This document shows, piece after piece, positions 54,622-63,400 of a DNA stretch of 64,000 nt. The notes beneath the pieces were generated by a model. That model did not search any database. It had not been told where the DNA came from and saw only the letters and a list, made by a program, of their open reading frames with translations. This DNA comes from Flagellimonas allohymeniacidonis (lineage in GTDB: Bacteria; Bacteroidota; Bacteroidia; Flavobacteriales; Flavobacteriaceae). The DNA lies in the NCBI RefSeq assembly GCF_004296335.1, contig NZ_SGIU01000002.1:323882-387881 (forward strand). The letters are read 5' to 3'. Each line of letters begins with the position of its first letter. Position 1 is the stretch's first letter. The translations under genes and the position numbers were made by a program.

Positions 54622-55596
54622 TTAAACCAAATAAAAGAATGTAAATACAAATACCCACACTAGATCTACAAAGTGCCAGTACAATCCCACTTTTTCCACC
54701 ATTTCATAATGGCCCCTGCGTTCGTAAGTGCCCAAAATAATGTTGAAAAAGATAATCACATTGATGACCACTCCCGAGAAAACGTGGAAGCCGTGAAAAC
54801 CTGTGATGAAAAAGAAAAAGTCAGCAAAAAGACGACTACCATATTCATTTCGTATCAGATTGGCTCCCTCAACCACCAATACCGCATCTTTGAGTTTCTC
54901 CAAGGATTCTCCGCGAGTCAATAGTGTTTTTTCACCTTCCTCATTGATGGTCTCCGTACGAATCAAAATATTTGGATTGGCCCTAAAGCCTTGAATCACC
55001 TCATTTAGGGAGTAGGATGTTTTATACCCTTCTTCCTGATACCAGATACCAGCACTTTTTTCATGCTTTACTCTTTCCTCTGGTAAGATTTTGGAAAAGT
55101 CGGCCAAAGCAGCTCGTTCACCGGTTTCTGCATTTACAAATTGTAGAATACGTCCTCCCTTGGTTTCCAACGCCCCATAATCCCCTTTAATAAAGGTTGC
55201 CCATTCCCAGGCCTGTGAGCCCACGAAAATGGCACCTCCAATAATGGTAAGGAACATGTAAAGGATAACACGGTTCTTCATCATGCGGTGACCCGCATCA
55301 ACGGCAAGTACCATGGTGACCGAAGACATAATCAGAATGAATGTCATGAAAGCCACATAGTACATCGGGTAATTCCCATGGAAAAAGGGAACGTGGGTAA
55401 AAACCTCATCGGCTATCGGCCAAGTTTCAATAAACTTAAATCTGGAAAAACCATAGGACACCAAAAAACCAGAAAAGGTCAAGGCATCCGAGACGATGAA
55501 AAACCACATCATCAATTTTCCGTAGCTAGCACCCAGGGGACGGTTGCCACCACCCCAAACGTTATCTTCAGTACCGGTCGTTACCGTAGTATCCAT
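54622..55596 (-). CDS. cytochrome c oxidase subunit III, long form
   Basis: The 324 residues contain the subunit III helices, including the last part HFVDLVWVFVFTFFYLV. About 115 residues (roughly 125-240) between helices are a soluble insert, charged and non-hydrophobic, not found in ordinary subunit III. The protein still ends with the normal TM region GFHGFHVFSGVVINV. It supports proton uptake in the oxidase. Confidence 0.87.
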   Translation of the reverse strand: MDTTVTTGTEDNVWGGGNRPLGASYGKLMMWFFIVSDALTFSGFLVSYGFSRFKFIETWPIADEVFTHVPFFHGNYPMYYVAFMTFILIMSSVTMVLAVDAGHRMMKNRVILYMFLTIIGGAIFVGSQAWEWATFIKGDYGALETKGGRILQFVNAETGERAALADFSKILPEERVKHEKSAGIWYQEEGYKTSYSLNEVIQGFRANPNILIRTETINEEGEKTLLTRGESLEKLKDAVLVVEGANLIRNEYGSRLFADFFFFITGFHGFHVFSGVVINVIIFFNIILGTYERRGHYEMVEKVGLYWHFVDLVWVFVFTFFYLV

Positions 55597-55688
55597 AAAA
55601 GAACTCGTTTTAATAAAACTTTAGCAAAAATACACCTTTTACCGTATTGGAAAAGACAAAGTGCAATGAAAACTTCAACACCAAAAAA

Positions 55689-56270
55689 TTATTTTACGAA
55701 ATACATAAAAAGTATTAAGTACACCCAAAGGAAATCCAAAAAATGCCAAAAGGTTGCCCCCAATTCAAGGCCCAAATAACTTTTGGAACCATACTTAGCC
55801 CTTAGTTGCTGAACCAACACCACCAAAAGGGAAATCAATCCGGCCACCACATGCACAATGTGCACTGCAGCAATCAGGAAAACATACGACATTTTGATGT
55901 TACTGGTAGGTCCCGTGAAGTAATACCCATTCTCCAACATTTGCGAAAATCCTACAAATTGCAGTACGATAAAAAGAATCCCCAATCCTAGGGTCACCAA
56001 CAAAAACAGGGTGCCTTGTTTTTGGTCATCTTTTTTTACGGCTCTCTTGGCAAGCCAATAGGTGATACTACTCAATACAATGGTTGCCGTACTCCACAAG
56101 AATGCTTGGGGCAAATCCAGGTCACTGATCCAATCGCTACGTTTACTACTCACAATATAGGCACTGGTCCAACCAGCAAATCCCATTATTAAGCTCACAA
56201 TACCGAACCAGAGCATCATCTTTTTGGCCCTTCTATTCTTTTGCTCTATTGTTCCTTGGGTAAAATCCAT
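55689..56270 (-). CDS. cytochrome c oxidase subunit III, short form
   Basis: The 193 residues have five helices. The end HFLDFLWVYLILFMYFVK matches subunit III, and VHIVHVVAGLISLLVVL its inner helix. Two subunit III-like genes side by side are usual in Bacteroidetes oxidase clusters. Confidence 0.88.
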   Translation of the reverse strand: MDFTQGTIEQKNRRAKKMMLWFGIVSLIMGFAGWTSAYIVSSKRSDWISDLDLPQAFLWSTATIVLSSITYWLAKRAVKKDDQKQGTLFLLVTLGLGILFIVLQFVGFSQMLENGYYFTGPTSNIKMSYVFLIAAVHIVHVVAGLISLLVVLVQQLRAKYGSKSYLGLELGATFWHFLDFLWVYLILFMYFVK

Positions 56271-56273
56271 TTT

Positions 56274-57176
56274 CTAACTGATCAATTTATCAACAACATA
56301 TATTATCTGAATCAAGGAGATGTAGGTCACGCTGGCCAGCATTAACCGTCGTGCACTTACATTGTCCCTTTTCTCATAAAGCCTAAATGCAAAAAACAGC
56401 ATAATCAAACCACATAACAAAACGATGGTTGCTGCCGGAATCGTCAAATGCAGGCGCCCTGTGAAACCAAAAGCTGGCATTACGGAAATAACTATCATCC
56501 AGATGGTATACAATATGATTTGCAGAGCGGTGCCCCTATCTTTTTTTCCCGTTGGAAGCATTTTAAAGCCTCCTCGCTTGTAGTCATCGTCCAACATCCA
56601 TCCCAAGGCCCAAAAATGCGGAAACTGCCAAAAGAATTGAATCATAAACAGGGTTCCTGGTTCTATTCCGAAGTCATCTGTAGCGGCCACCCATCCCAAC
56701 ATAAAGGGTATGGCTCCCGGAAAGGCGCCCACAAAGACTGCTAATGGCGTCTTTGTTTTGAGCGGGGTATACACGCTAGTATATAAAAAGATGGAAATAG
56801 CCCCGAACATGGCCGTTTTTGGGCTCAAAAAATATAGGGAAATGACACCTAGAATGGTTAAAAGAATAGCGACGGTCATTGCTGTGCTAACCGACATTCG
56901 CCCCGAAGGAATTGGGCGATTTCGAGTCCGTTTCATAAGTGCATCGAGGTCTTTCTCAATGACCTGATTGTAGGCATTGGAGGCCCCTACCATGCAGTAG
57001 CCACCAAAAGCCAAGAGAACAACGGACCATAATTCGATTTGATAGGCTCCCAAAAAATATCCGGCAATGGAAGAGAACACCACACTCACGGCCAGTTTGG
57101 CCTTTGTGATTTCCTTGAAGTCGGAAAAAATTAAGGATAAGGATGTGCTTTTTAAGGAACCTACGGCAGATTTCAT
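56274..57176 (-). CDS. cyoE: protoheme IX farnesyltransferase (heme O synthase)
   Basis: The 300-residue UbiA-family enzyme has the prenyl-diphosphate motif NAYNQVIEKDLDALMKRTRNR and the second motif in DDDYKRGGFKMLP. It adds a farnesyl group to heme B for the oxidase encoded downstream. The TTG start at 57227 is rejected, because that TTG is the -33 box of a consensus promoter and the -7 box lies inside the extension. Starts at 57182 or 57176 remain; 57176 gives a more usual leader. Confidence 0.92.
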   Translation of the reverse strand: MKSAVGSLKSTSLSLIFSDFKEITKAKLAVSVVFSSIAGYFLGAYQIELWSVVLLAFGGYCMVGASNAYNQVIEKDLDALMKRTRNRPIPSGRMSVSTAMTVAILLTILGVISLYFLSPKTAMFGAISIFLYTSVYTPLKTKTPLAVFVGAFPGAIPFMLGWVAATDDFGIEPGTLFMIQFFWQFPHFWALGWMLDDDYKRGGFKMLPTGKKDRGTALQIILYTIWMIVISVMPAFGFTGRLHLTIPAATIVLLCGLIMLFFAFRLYEKRDNVSARRLMLASVTYISLIQIIYVVDKLIS

Positions 57177-57196
57177 CCACATTGCGTATTGGCGTG

Positions 57197-57227
57197 CAAA
57201 GATAGTCCTCGAAGTATTCTTTTCCAA
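57197..57227 (-). promoter_or_regulatory. full -33/-7 promoter of the heme O/oxidase operon
   Basis: On the minus strand TTG (57227-57225), 20 bp and TATCTTTG (57204-57197) match the consensus. Transcription would start near 57190, about 14 nt before the ATG at 57176. Confidence 0.82.
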
Positions 57228-57277
57228 CCCCTTGAGATTGTTTGTGTTAATTTTAGAAGATTTAAAAAGAAATACGT

Positions 57278-57517
57278 TTACTCCCCAAACAAAAACAATG
57301 TTGACAAGGGAACCTCAAGGGCGTTGGCAATACGATTTAGGGTGACCAAGCTAGTGTTATTCTCGGCTCTTTCAACGCGCCCGACTTGAGTTTTTGGAAT
57401 ATCGGCTTCTAGCGCTAAATCTTGTTGGGACATACCTTTCTCCTTGCGAAGATGGCGAATTCGTTGTCCCACTTTTTTCATTACTTCCGCATCTTCTGGC
57501 AAATACTCCCTATACAT
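57278..57517 (-). CDS. XRE-family small DNA-binding protein
   Basis: The 79 residues contain one helix-turn-helix (RIRHLRKEKGMSQQDLALEA, then DIPKTQVGRVERAENNTSL). It is a single-domain regulator with no ligand domain. The TTG start at 57532 would add five residues. It lies upstream of the oxidase operon promoter; control of that operon is possible but not shown. Confidence 0.82.
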   Translation of the reverse strand: MYREYLPEDAEVMKKVGQRIRHLRKEKGMSQQDLALEADIPKTQVGRVERAENNTSLVTLNRIANALEVPLSTLFLFGE

Positions 57518-57636
57518 GGAACCAAAATCCAATGTTTTACTGAAAGATTTGGTTACATCGTTGTGCTTTTTTGATTCATTTTGATTATTTTTGAATACGC
57601 TTTCTGCATAACCCCCTCACCCCAAAACCAGGGTTA

Positions 57637-58070
57637 TGCCAATATTGCCTATTGTAAAAGAAATTACCGAAATCTTAAATCGTAGGGTGTCTGCTTCTTG
57701 GGAGCTTCGTTTTGGCACCTTGCAAATCGATACCTACCACCAAGGGATGCTATAGCAGAGGGTACGCCGGCCCAGTGGCCAGCTGCTGCTCCATACCCAA
57801 CCCCACACACCATTTGCCCACATGGAAGTGCTGGACCATTTGGTGTTTTCCTTCGGGTTCACCTTTGCCAAACCCCAAGACCAAAACCGGTATGCAACGG
57901 TATTGGAACAACTCCCCCGACCTTTGGTCGATGGTACTTTGCTATTAGATGAGAATGCCATGACCCTTGCCTTCACCATTGACGCACCTGATAGAGCTTT
58001 GCAAGTAAGGGTAGAGCAAACGTATCTGCAACTTACTTTAGTAAAACCTCTTTTTTTTGTCCGGTGTTGA
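57637..58070 (+). pseudogene. decayed coding segment (frameshifted)
   Basis: Codon-like runs change frame: residues PILPIVKEITEILNRRVSAS are read from 57637, then a second frame holds an amber stop at 57753 and the later run EVLDHLVFSFGFTFAKPQD (from 57822) to the end near 58070. A one-base change near 57720 would join them. No frame gives a full protein. I do not recognise the family. The segment ends against the extragenic repeat at 58069. Confidence 0.5.
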
Positions 58071-58104
58071 GATTTCTCAGTCGCTTCGCTCCTTCGAAAT
58101 GACT
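58069..58104. repeat. extragenic repeat with imperfect hairpin
   Basis: GAGATTTCTCAGTCGCTTCG followed by CTCCTTCGAAATGACT resembles short interspersed repeats found between genes of many Bacteroidetes. The ends ATTTC and GAAAT can pair. No second copy is seen in the window. Confidence 0.5.
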
Positions 58105-58198
58105 CTATTAATCCAATATTAATAGTAAAAGTGAATAAACGGGAAATCTATAACAGCCTTCGGGAAATATGGGCAATGAAAAGGCCTATGACCCCAAT

Positions 58199-58206
58199 TA
58201 CCTTTG
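58199..58206 (+). promoter_or_regulatory. -7 box for the NTF2-like gene
   Basis: TACCTTTG is an exact TAnnTTTG match 34 bp before the ATG at 58241. It also lies inside the longer frame from 58169, arguing for the later start. Confidence 0.5.
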
Positions 58207-58240
58207 TACCAACAAAATACTAATAAAAAGCATTTCAATT

Positions 58241-58612
58241 ATGGAAACTACAACACAAGAACAAGAATTATTGATAAAAGCAAACGAGGTGACCGCTTTA
58301 TTGGCCGAAGGGAAATTTATTGAGGCCATGGAAAACTACTTGGCGGATGATGTACAACTTTTTGAAGGAAACAATCCTGCCAAGGTAGGTAAGGCATTTA
58401 GTTTGGCCGAAGAGCAAAAGTTATTGGAAACCGTTACCAATTTTCATGGGTATACCGTGACCAGTGGCCCAGCCGTTAAAGGCGACACCACTTTTTATGA
58501 GGCTGTTATGGAGTTCGATACCAATGATGGAACCAAACACCGATTTGAGCAGGTGGTACGTACCCAATGGAAAGATGGAAAAATTGTGAATGAGCGCTAT
58601 TACCACGCTTAG
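58241..58612 (+). CDS. NTF2/SnoaL-like small protein
   Basis: The 123 residues show the SnoaL-type pattern: helical start (ELLIKANEVTALLAEGKF), ENYLADDVQLFEGN, then strands ending RFEQVVRTQWKDGKIVNERY. Members are often enzymes or structural folds of unknown role. ATG at 58241 is used; the longer start at 58169 would include the promoter region. Confidence 0.78.
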   Translation: METTTQEQELLIKANEVTALLAEGKFIEAMENYLADDVQLFEGNNPAKVGKAFSLAEEQKLLETVTNFHGYTVTSGPAVKGDTTFYEAVMEFDTNDGTKHRFEQVVRTQWKDGKIVNERYYHA

Positions 58613-58637
58613 TTCCACAAGTAGAATGAGCGTAGAG

Positions 58638-58669
58638 AAAAAGCTCCGATTAAAAATCGGAGCTTTTTC
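58638..58669 (+). terminator. Rho-independent terminator
   Basis: The stem AAAAAGCTCCGATT/AATCGGAGCTTTTT is followed by T residues and closes the NTF2-like gene. Confidence 0.88.
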
Positions 58670-58739
58670 TTTTAAGCATAGTATAATAAGCCCTCATCCA
58701 CATGGCTATTACTTATTGCTGGAGGCCTTGCTTGCCAAC

Positions 58740-58768
58740 AAAAAAGCCCCGGCAAAACTGCCAGGGCT
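58740..58768 (-). terminator. terminator of tonB
   Basis: On the minus strand AGCCCTGGCA/TGCCGGGGCT with loop GTTT is followed by TTTTTTG. It lies 22 bp after the tonB stop. Confidence 0.85.
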
Positions 58769-58790
58769 ACTATATTTGATATCATATTTT

Positions 58791-59495
58791 TTACTGTAAC
58801 TTAAAGGTAATCGGAATACTGAAAGGTACTTTTACCGCTCTACCTCTTTGCTTACCTGGAGTCATGTTAGGCAGCTTCTTGATGATTCGCAACGCTTCAG
58901 CCTCCAAGTTTTTGTCCGGTCCACGCATCCTGATGTTTCCAATGCTTCCATCTTTTTGGATAACGAAAATAACATTAACACGTCCTTGTACTCCCATTTC
59001 TTGGGCGATTTCAGGATAACGGAAGTTCTTACGGATATGCTTCTGCATCATTTCCTGAAAACATGCTTTTTTGTTGCTAGATCCTTCACATCCGGGGAAA
59101 ATCGGTACATCTTCAATTACGGCAAAAGGAACTGAAATATCTTCATCTACTTCGTCAACTTCGACTTCTTCCACTTCCATTACCTCTTCTTCCTGACTGG
59201 TTTCAGTAGACTCAATAACAGTTTCTTCAACTTCTTCCTCATCTTCAACAACCTCGATTACTTCAGGGGCAGCAGGTGGTGGTGGTGGTGGTGGCGTTTT
59301 AATTTGTTCCGTCATTGGCACCTCTTCATCCAACTGGTCCTCAACGTTCAATGAGATATCATAGTCATTAATCTTGTCATATTTTTTCCACTCCATGGCT
59401 CCGTATACCAGCCCCAGCACAGCAGCCAACCCTATTACGAAATACAGGGTGCTGTTCTTTCCTACATCAGCTTTTGGATTCTTTTTTAATTCCAT
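58791..59495 (-). CDS. tonB: energy transducer TonB
   Basis: The 234 residues have one N-terminal helix (STLYFVIGLAAVLGLVYG), a proline run (PPPPPPP) and an acidic linker, and the TonB C-terminal domain (HIRKNFRYPEIAQEMGVQGR, then VPFSIPITFKL). It passes proton-motive force from ExbBD to outer-membrane receptors. The acidic Glu/Val linker is longer than usual. Terminator and position make it monocistronic. Confidence 0.92.
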   Translation of the reverse strand: MELKKNPKADVGKNSTLYFVIGLAAVLGLVYGAMEWKKYDKINDYDISLNVEDQLDEEVPMTEQIKTPPPPPPPAAPEVIEVVEDEEEVEETVIESTETSQEEEVMEVEEVEVDEVDEDISVPFAVIEDVPIFPGCEGSSNKKACFQEMMQKHIRKNFRYPEIAQEMGVQGRVNVIFVIQKDGSIGNIRMRGPDKNLEAEALRIIKKLPNMTPGKQRGRAVKVPFSIPITFKLQ

Positions 59496-59547
59496 TTTTT
59501 TGAGTTTAGTATTCGCTAATTTAATATTTAATTCGTTAAATAAGCAA

Positions 59548-59949
59548 TTAAATTTTCCATTTTAACGGCTGTTTTTTAGAAAAATACCACCAAATCAATA
59601 ACGCGCCCAAGCCTGCCCCAATGGTATTCGCAATGGCATCTCCATATTCGGCCATTCTATTTTCCGTAATGGTATACTGTAAGAACTCAATAAATATGCC
59701 ATATATCACAGCGCTTGGAAGCATAATTGCTATTGCCCCATTACAAGCTATTTTTCTGGATTTCAATTCCCTAATAAACAGGCATCCCAATACAACAAAA
59801 CCACCATAAAACACCAAATGGGTGACCTTATCGGCATAGGGAATGCTCACTGAGCCGGTATCCAAACCTGAAAAAGAAAATAAGCTGAGCCATGTAATCA
59901 ACACAACCCAGCCTATAAAAAATATGGTAAAAAAATAGTTTTTAAGCAC
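59548..59949 (-). CDS. VanZ-family membrane protein
   Basis: The 134-residue protein has four helices and the VanZ phrase [21 protein letters not shown], with the following [24 protein letters not shown] at 59949 or TTG at 59952 is the start; it overlaps the gcvH stop. Function is unknown; the family name comes from a teicoplanin-resistance gene and does not imply resistance here. Confidence 0.8.
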   Translation of the reverse strand: MLKNYFFTIFFIGWVVLITWLSLFSFSGLDTGSVSIPYADKVTHLVFYGGFVVLGCLFIRELKSRKIACNGAIAIMLPSAVIYGIFIEFLQYTITENRMAEYGDAIANTIGAGLGALLIWWYFSKKQPLKWKI

Positions 59950-60322
59950 CAATCAAGGCTTTGTAATCGGCATCGCTCATCAAATCATCAACCTGTGATT
60001 CGTCACTGATTTTTAATTTGATCATCCAACCCTCACCATAGGGATCTGAGTTCACTTTTTCCGGTTCGTCTTCCAAAGATTCATTGAACTCAACGATTTC
60101 ACCGCTTAAGGGCAAAAACAAGTCAGAGACCGTTTTAACGGCTTCCACTGTACCGAAAACCTCTTCCTTGTCCAAGGTTTCATCAACAGTCTCCACCTCG
60201 ACATAAACAATATCACCAAGTTCTCCTTGGGCAAAATCTGTAATCCCGATAGTGGCTATATCGCCTTCAATTTTAACCCATTCGTGGTCTTTGGTGTACT
60301 TTAGGTCTGCTGGTATGTTCAT
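59942..60322 (-). CDS. gcvH: glycine cleavage system H protein
   Basis: The 126 residues are a full-length GcvH with the lipoyl Lys in [13 protein letters not shown]. It shuttles the methylamine group between P and T proteins in the cytoplasm. A full promoter lies upstream. The order sprA, gcvH, vanZ is, to my knowledge, conserved in Flavobacteria. Confidence 0.95.
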   Translation of the reverse strand: MNIPADLKYTKDHEWVKIEGDIATIGITDFAQGELGDIVYVEVETVDETLDKEEVFGTVEAVKTVSDLFLPLSGEIVEFNESLEDEPEKVNSDPYGEGWMIKLKISDESQVDDLMSDADYKALIGA

Positions 60323-60348
60323 TGTCTCAAATAATTTTTGTCCGAAGA

Positions 60349-60379
60349 CAAATGTAACCGATCAGGCATAGCTTTTCAA
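60349..60379 (-). promoter_or_regulatory. full -33/-7 promoter of gcvH
   Basis: On the minus strand TTG (60379-60377), 20 bp and TACATTTG (60356-60349) match the consensus. A hairpin TTTGTC/GACAAA (60337-60352) overlaps the -7 box and the transcript start. Confidence 0.82.
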
Positions 60380-60423
60380 GTAAACTTTGGGCAAAAGAAA
60401 AAATACCAAAGAAAATCCTTCCT

Positions 60424-63400
60424 CTAGTTTCCGAAGTTGTATCGAAGGGTAAAGCCGGTGTTAATCGTGGTTTGTGGAAAGGCCGTTGACACAGCAAACT
60501 CCGAGAAGGAATGATCGTAAAAGAACAGTGCGTTAAAGTTTTTGCTCAGCGCATAATCTGCTGTGAACTTAAAGGACACCAATTTCTGACCTGAGGTGAT
60601 TTGATTATTATCTATATCAAGGTTTCTAATGATGGTAATATTGTCCCTAAGTGAAAAATCGGCTTTGAGGTTCAGGTCTCCCTTGAGTCTTGTTCGCTCC
60701 CCTCCAATGTTGGTCACGAACTTCACATCTTTAAAACGATACCCAAGGCCAACGGTATATTCCTGACCGTTGATCTCGGTAAGCAGACTGTTATCAAAAC
60801 TTAAGGAAAGGGTTCTGTCCCTGCGCACTTCGGCCAAGAAGCTGAAGGAGTTCTTCATTTCGAAATCGACCCGCATTAGCGGATTGAACTGGTCGGTCAG
60901 TACTACATTGCTGATAATGTTTTCAGGGAGCAAATCCCCATTTTCTGGGTTTACCGAGCTATTTTGTCGCTCCAGGTTGGTCTGAAAATTATTGATGCTA
61001 TAGGCCGCCCGATAGCCATGGCTCAACGAAAAACGTTTGAACTTCTTCTTGAACCAGCGATTTTTCATCAAACCGGTGTACTTAACGTTCCAATTGGGAA
61101 TGGGGATTTCGCGAAAAGCATCCAAATTGACCCGATTGACATCCCGTCCCGTATAAGCCGCAAAAAAGGCAGGTAGCAATACCTCTTGCTGGGTCTTTCC
61201 ATATAGTTCAGGGAAACCATCATCGTCCAAGGTGCCTGGTGACTGATTCCTATCGGCCACCAATCGATTTGCAATCACAATTCTGTTCTGTTTGAATTCT
61301 TCAAAAGTCTGAGAATCAAATTCATCACTCTTATTGAAAACCGTGCTGATCATCATGGTCGAGATACTGAAATTTCCAAACTCATTGATCAGTCCGTCAA
61401 GACCATTCTGCCAAAGCTCTGGACTAAAGTTTTCTTGTAAGCTTGTTGTCAATTGACGGTCGGCAGTGAGGTCAATGGTCAAATCTTGTGTTGGTTGGGC
61501 CGTAGCTGTAATGTTCAACTGCTTGGTTGAATTTCTCAAGTATTGCGAGTTAAATTCAGGGAAAGTAGTCAACCAGCCGTTTCGGGCCGCTTCAAAGCGC
61601 ACATCTGACTGACTTCCGAACACAAAGCCGAAGGTGGGTCTGGTGGTACCAATAAAGCCTATGGACTGGGTGTATCCTGGAAGGACCGTTCCATTATTCT
61701 CGCTGTAATTCACATTGACCCTTTTCACCATAGTTATGGCATCGATAAGGGTATTGACTGTCTTGCTGGTTTTTTTCTTTGGTTTTTCGTCTTCAGTTCC
61801 CGAAGCCGGATTTCCAGCTTTGTCCCTTCTCGCTTGCGCCTGACTAGCCAGTACCTTGCCGTCCCTTTTCCTCAATCCAAGAAAGTCATAAAAACGTTGC
61901 ATCGACAAATTTGCCGTAATATTATGGGTGTTCGCGTTTTGTACGGTATTGATGTCCTCACCGGCCACCTCATTCAAAGCATCTCCACCCCGTTGCCAAT
62001 CAAAATTGCTGGTATAGGTATACTGGGCGTTAATGAAATTCAAGAACGGAAACTTACTGAACGGCAATTCATAATTGATTTGCATCTGTTGGGAATGTCG
62101 GTTAGGTTCCCCAATATCAAAAAAGCCATCCCAGAGATCAAGAAGCTCGTTGATACCCGAATCGGGATCGCCTTCTTCGTTAAAATAATTGCGAACAATA
62201 TTGTTGTTGGAAGCGGTAAGGTTCAACCTTAACGATTTGGTAATGCTATAGTTTAGGGCATACTGCCAATTGAACAGATAATTTCGCTGTTGAAGCAACG
62301 GTAAATCCAGAGCATCAACCCCAGGCTCCAAAACATCTCGAAAACGCTGCTGATTGAAGGAGCGATTCAAATTTGAATTCAAAGAAAAACTGGCGGGCAA
62401 TAAATTAATGTTAAGTTCTTTAAGCCATTGCCAATACTTTCCAGTAAACAAAGAGTCTTTTTTGGCAAAAGGAGCTATAGTGGCAGGTTTAAAATTATGA
62501 TTGTAAACAAAACCTGTGGTCACATTTTGATCCCGAAGTTCCGCTACTTGAAAATCTCTATGATCGGTTTCGTTATAGGAATAGTTGAAAGTGAAGTTTT
62601 CAATATCAAAGAAGTTTTCCTTTGCTTCCTCCCCTCTATTTTTTCGAACACCAATTAAGTTGATACTGGTTCGCTTTGTATAATCCTCGGCTTGCTCCCG
62701 TATGGTCTCGGCTTCCTCAGGAGTGGATGCTGCGTCGATACGGTCATCGAGCTTTAAATCATCATAAACAGGGTCAAACTCTGGAGTAATCAAAGTTTCT
62801 GATATACCATAGTTGAAAGGAATTTGAAGCCCCCATTTTTTAGGAAACAGCTGACCGACATTTACATTGGTGACCACATCATAGGAGATGGCATCCTCTC
62901 GCAGACGTTCATTGGGCATTTGATCTATAGAGCCAAAACCAGAGGTACTTCTGCTTCCCGTTGCCGTAACATTGGCAAAATCGGCCATGTTGGCGTCCAG
63001 CGCTGCAATAGCGGCCCAACCACCATTATTGTCCAAGCCTGCCAAACGTAGTTCATTGAACCAAACCTCTCCTCGAGCTGGAAGGTCATCGATATTCTTG
63101 ACCCCTACCATCATACCACGTATGCTTCCCAAAGAGGGGTTACCTTTAATCCCAATACGGACCCTCCCCAAAGTTCTCGGTGCAAATTCATCCACAAGTA
63201 CTGCAACACCATCAATAATTTCATAAAAATTGACCTCGTTCAGGGTTTGTTCTGCTATGCCGAGGGATTTTACCTTATTTAGGTCAGCAAGGGCAATATC
63301 AATTTCATTTACTTCCGGCCAAATCTCCTCTGGGGATGTCACGTTGAATGAAGTAAACTGCAGGGGAAGCTCAAGCTGATAGAAGTTTTCTGAGAAGTCC

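Noticed and set aside
57698..57979. Several overlapping short frames in the decayed segment
   Set aside because: They read in different frames over the same DNA and none has a domain or good start.
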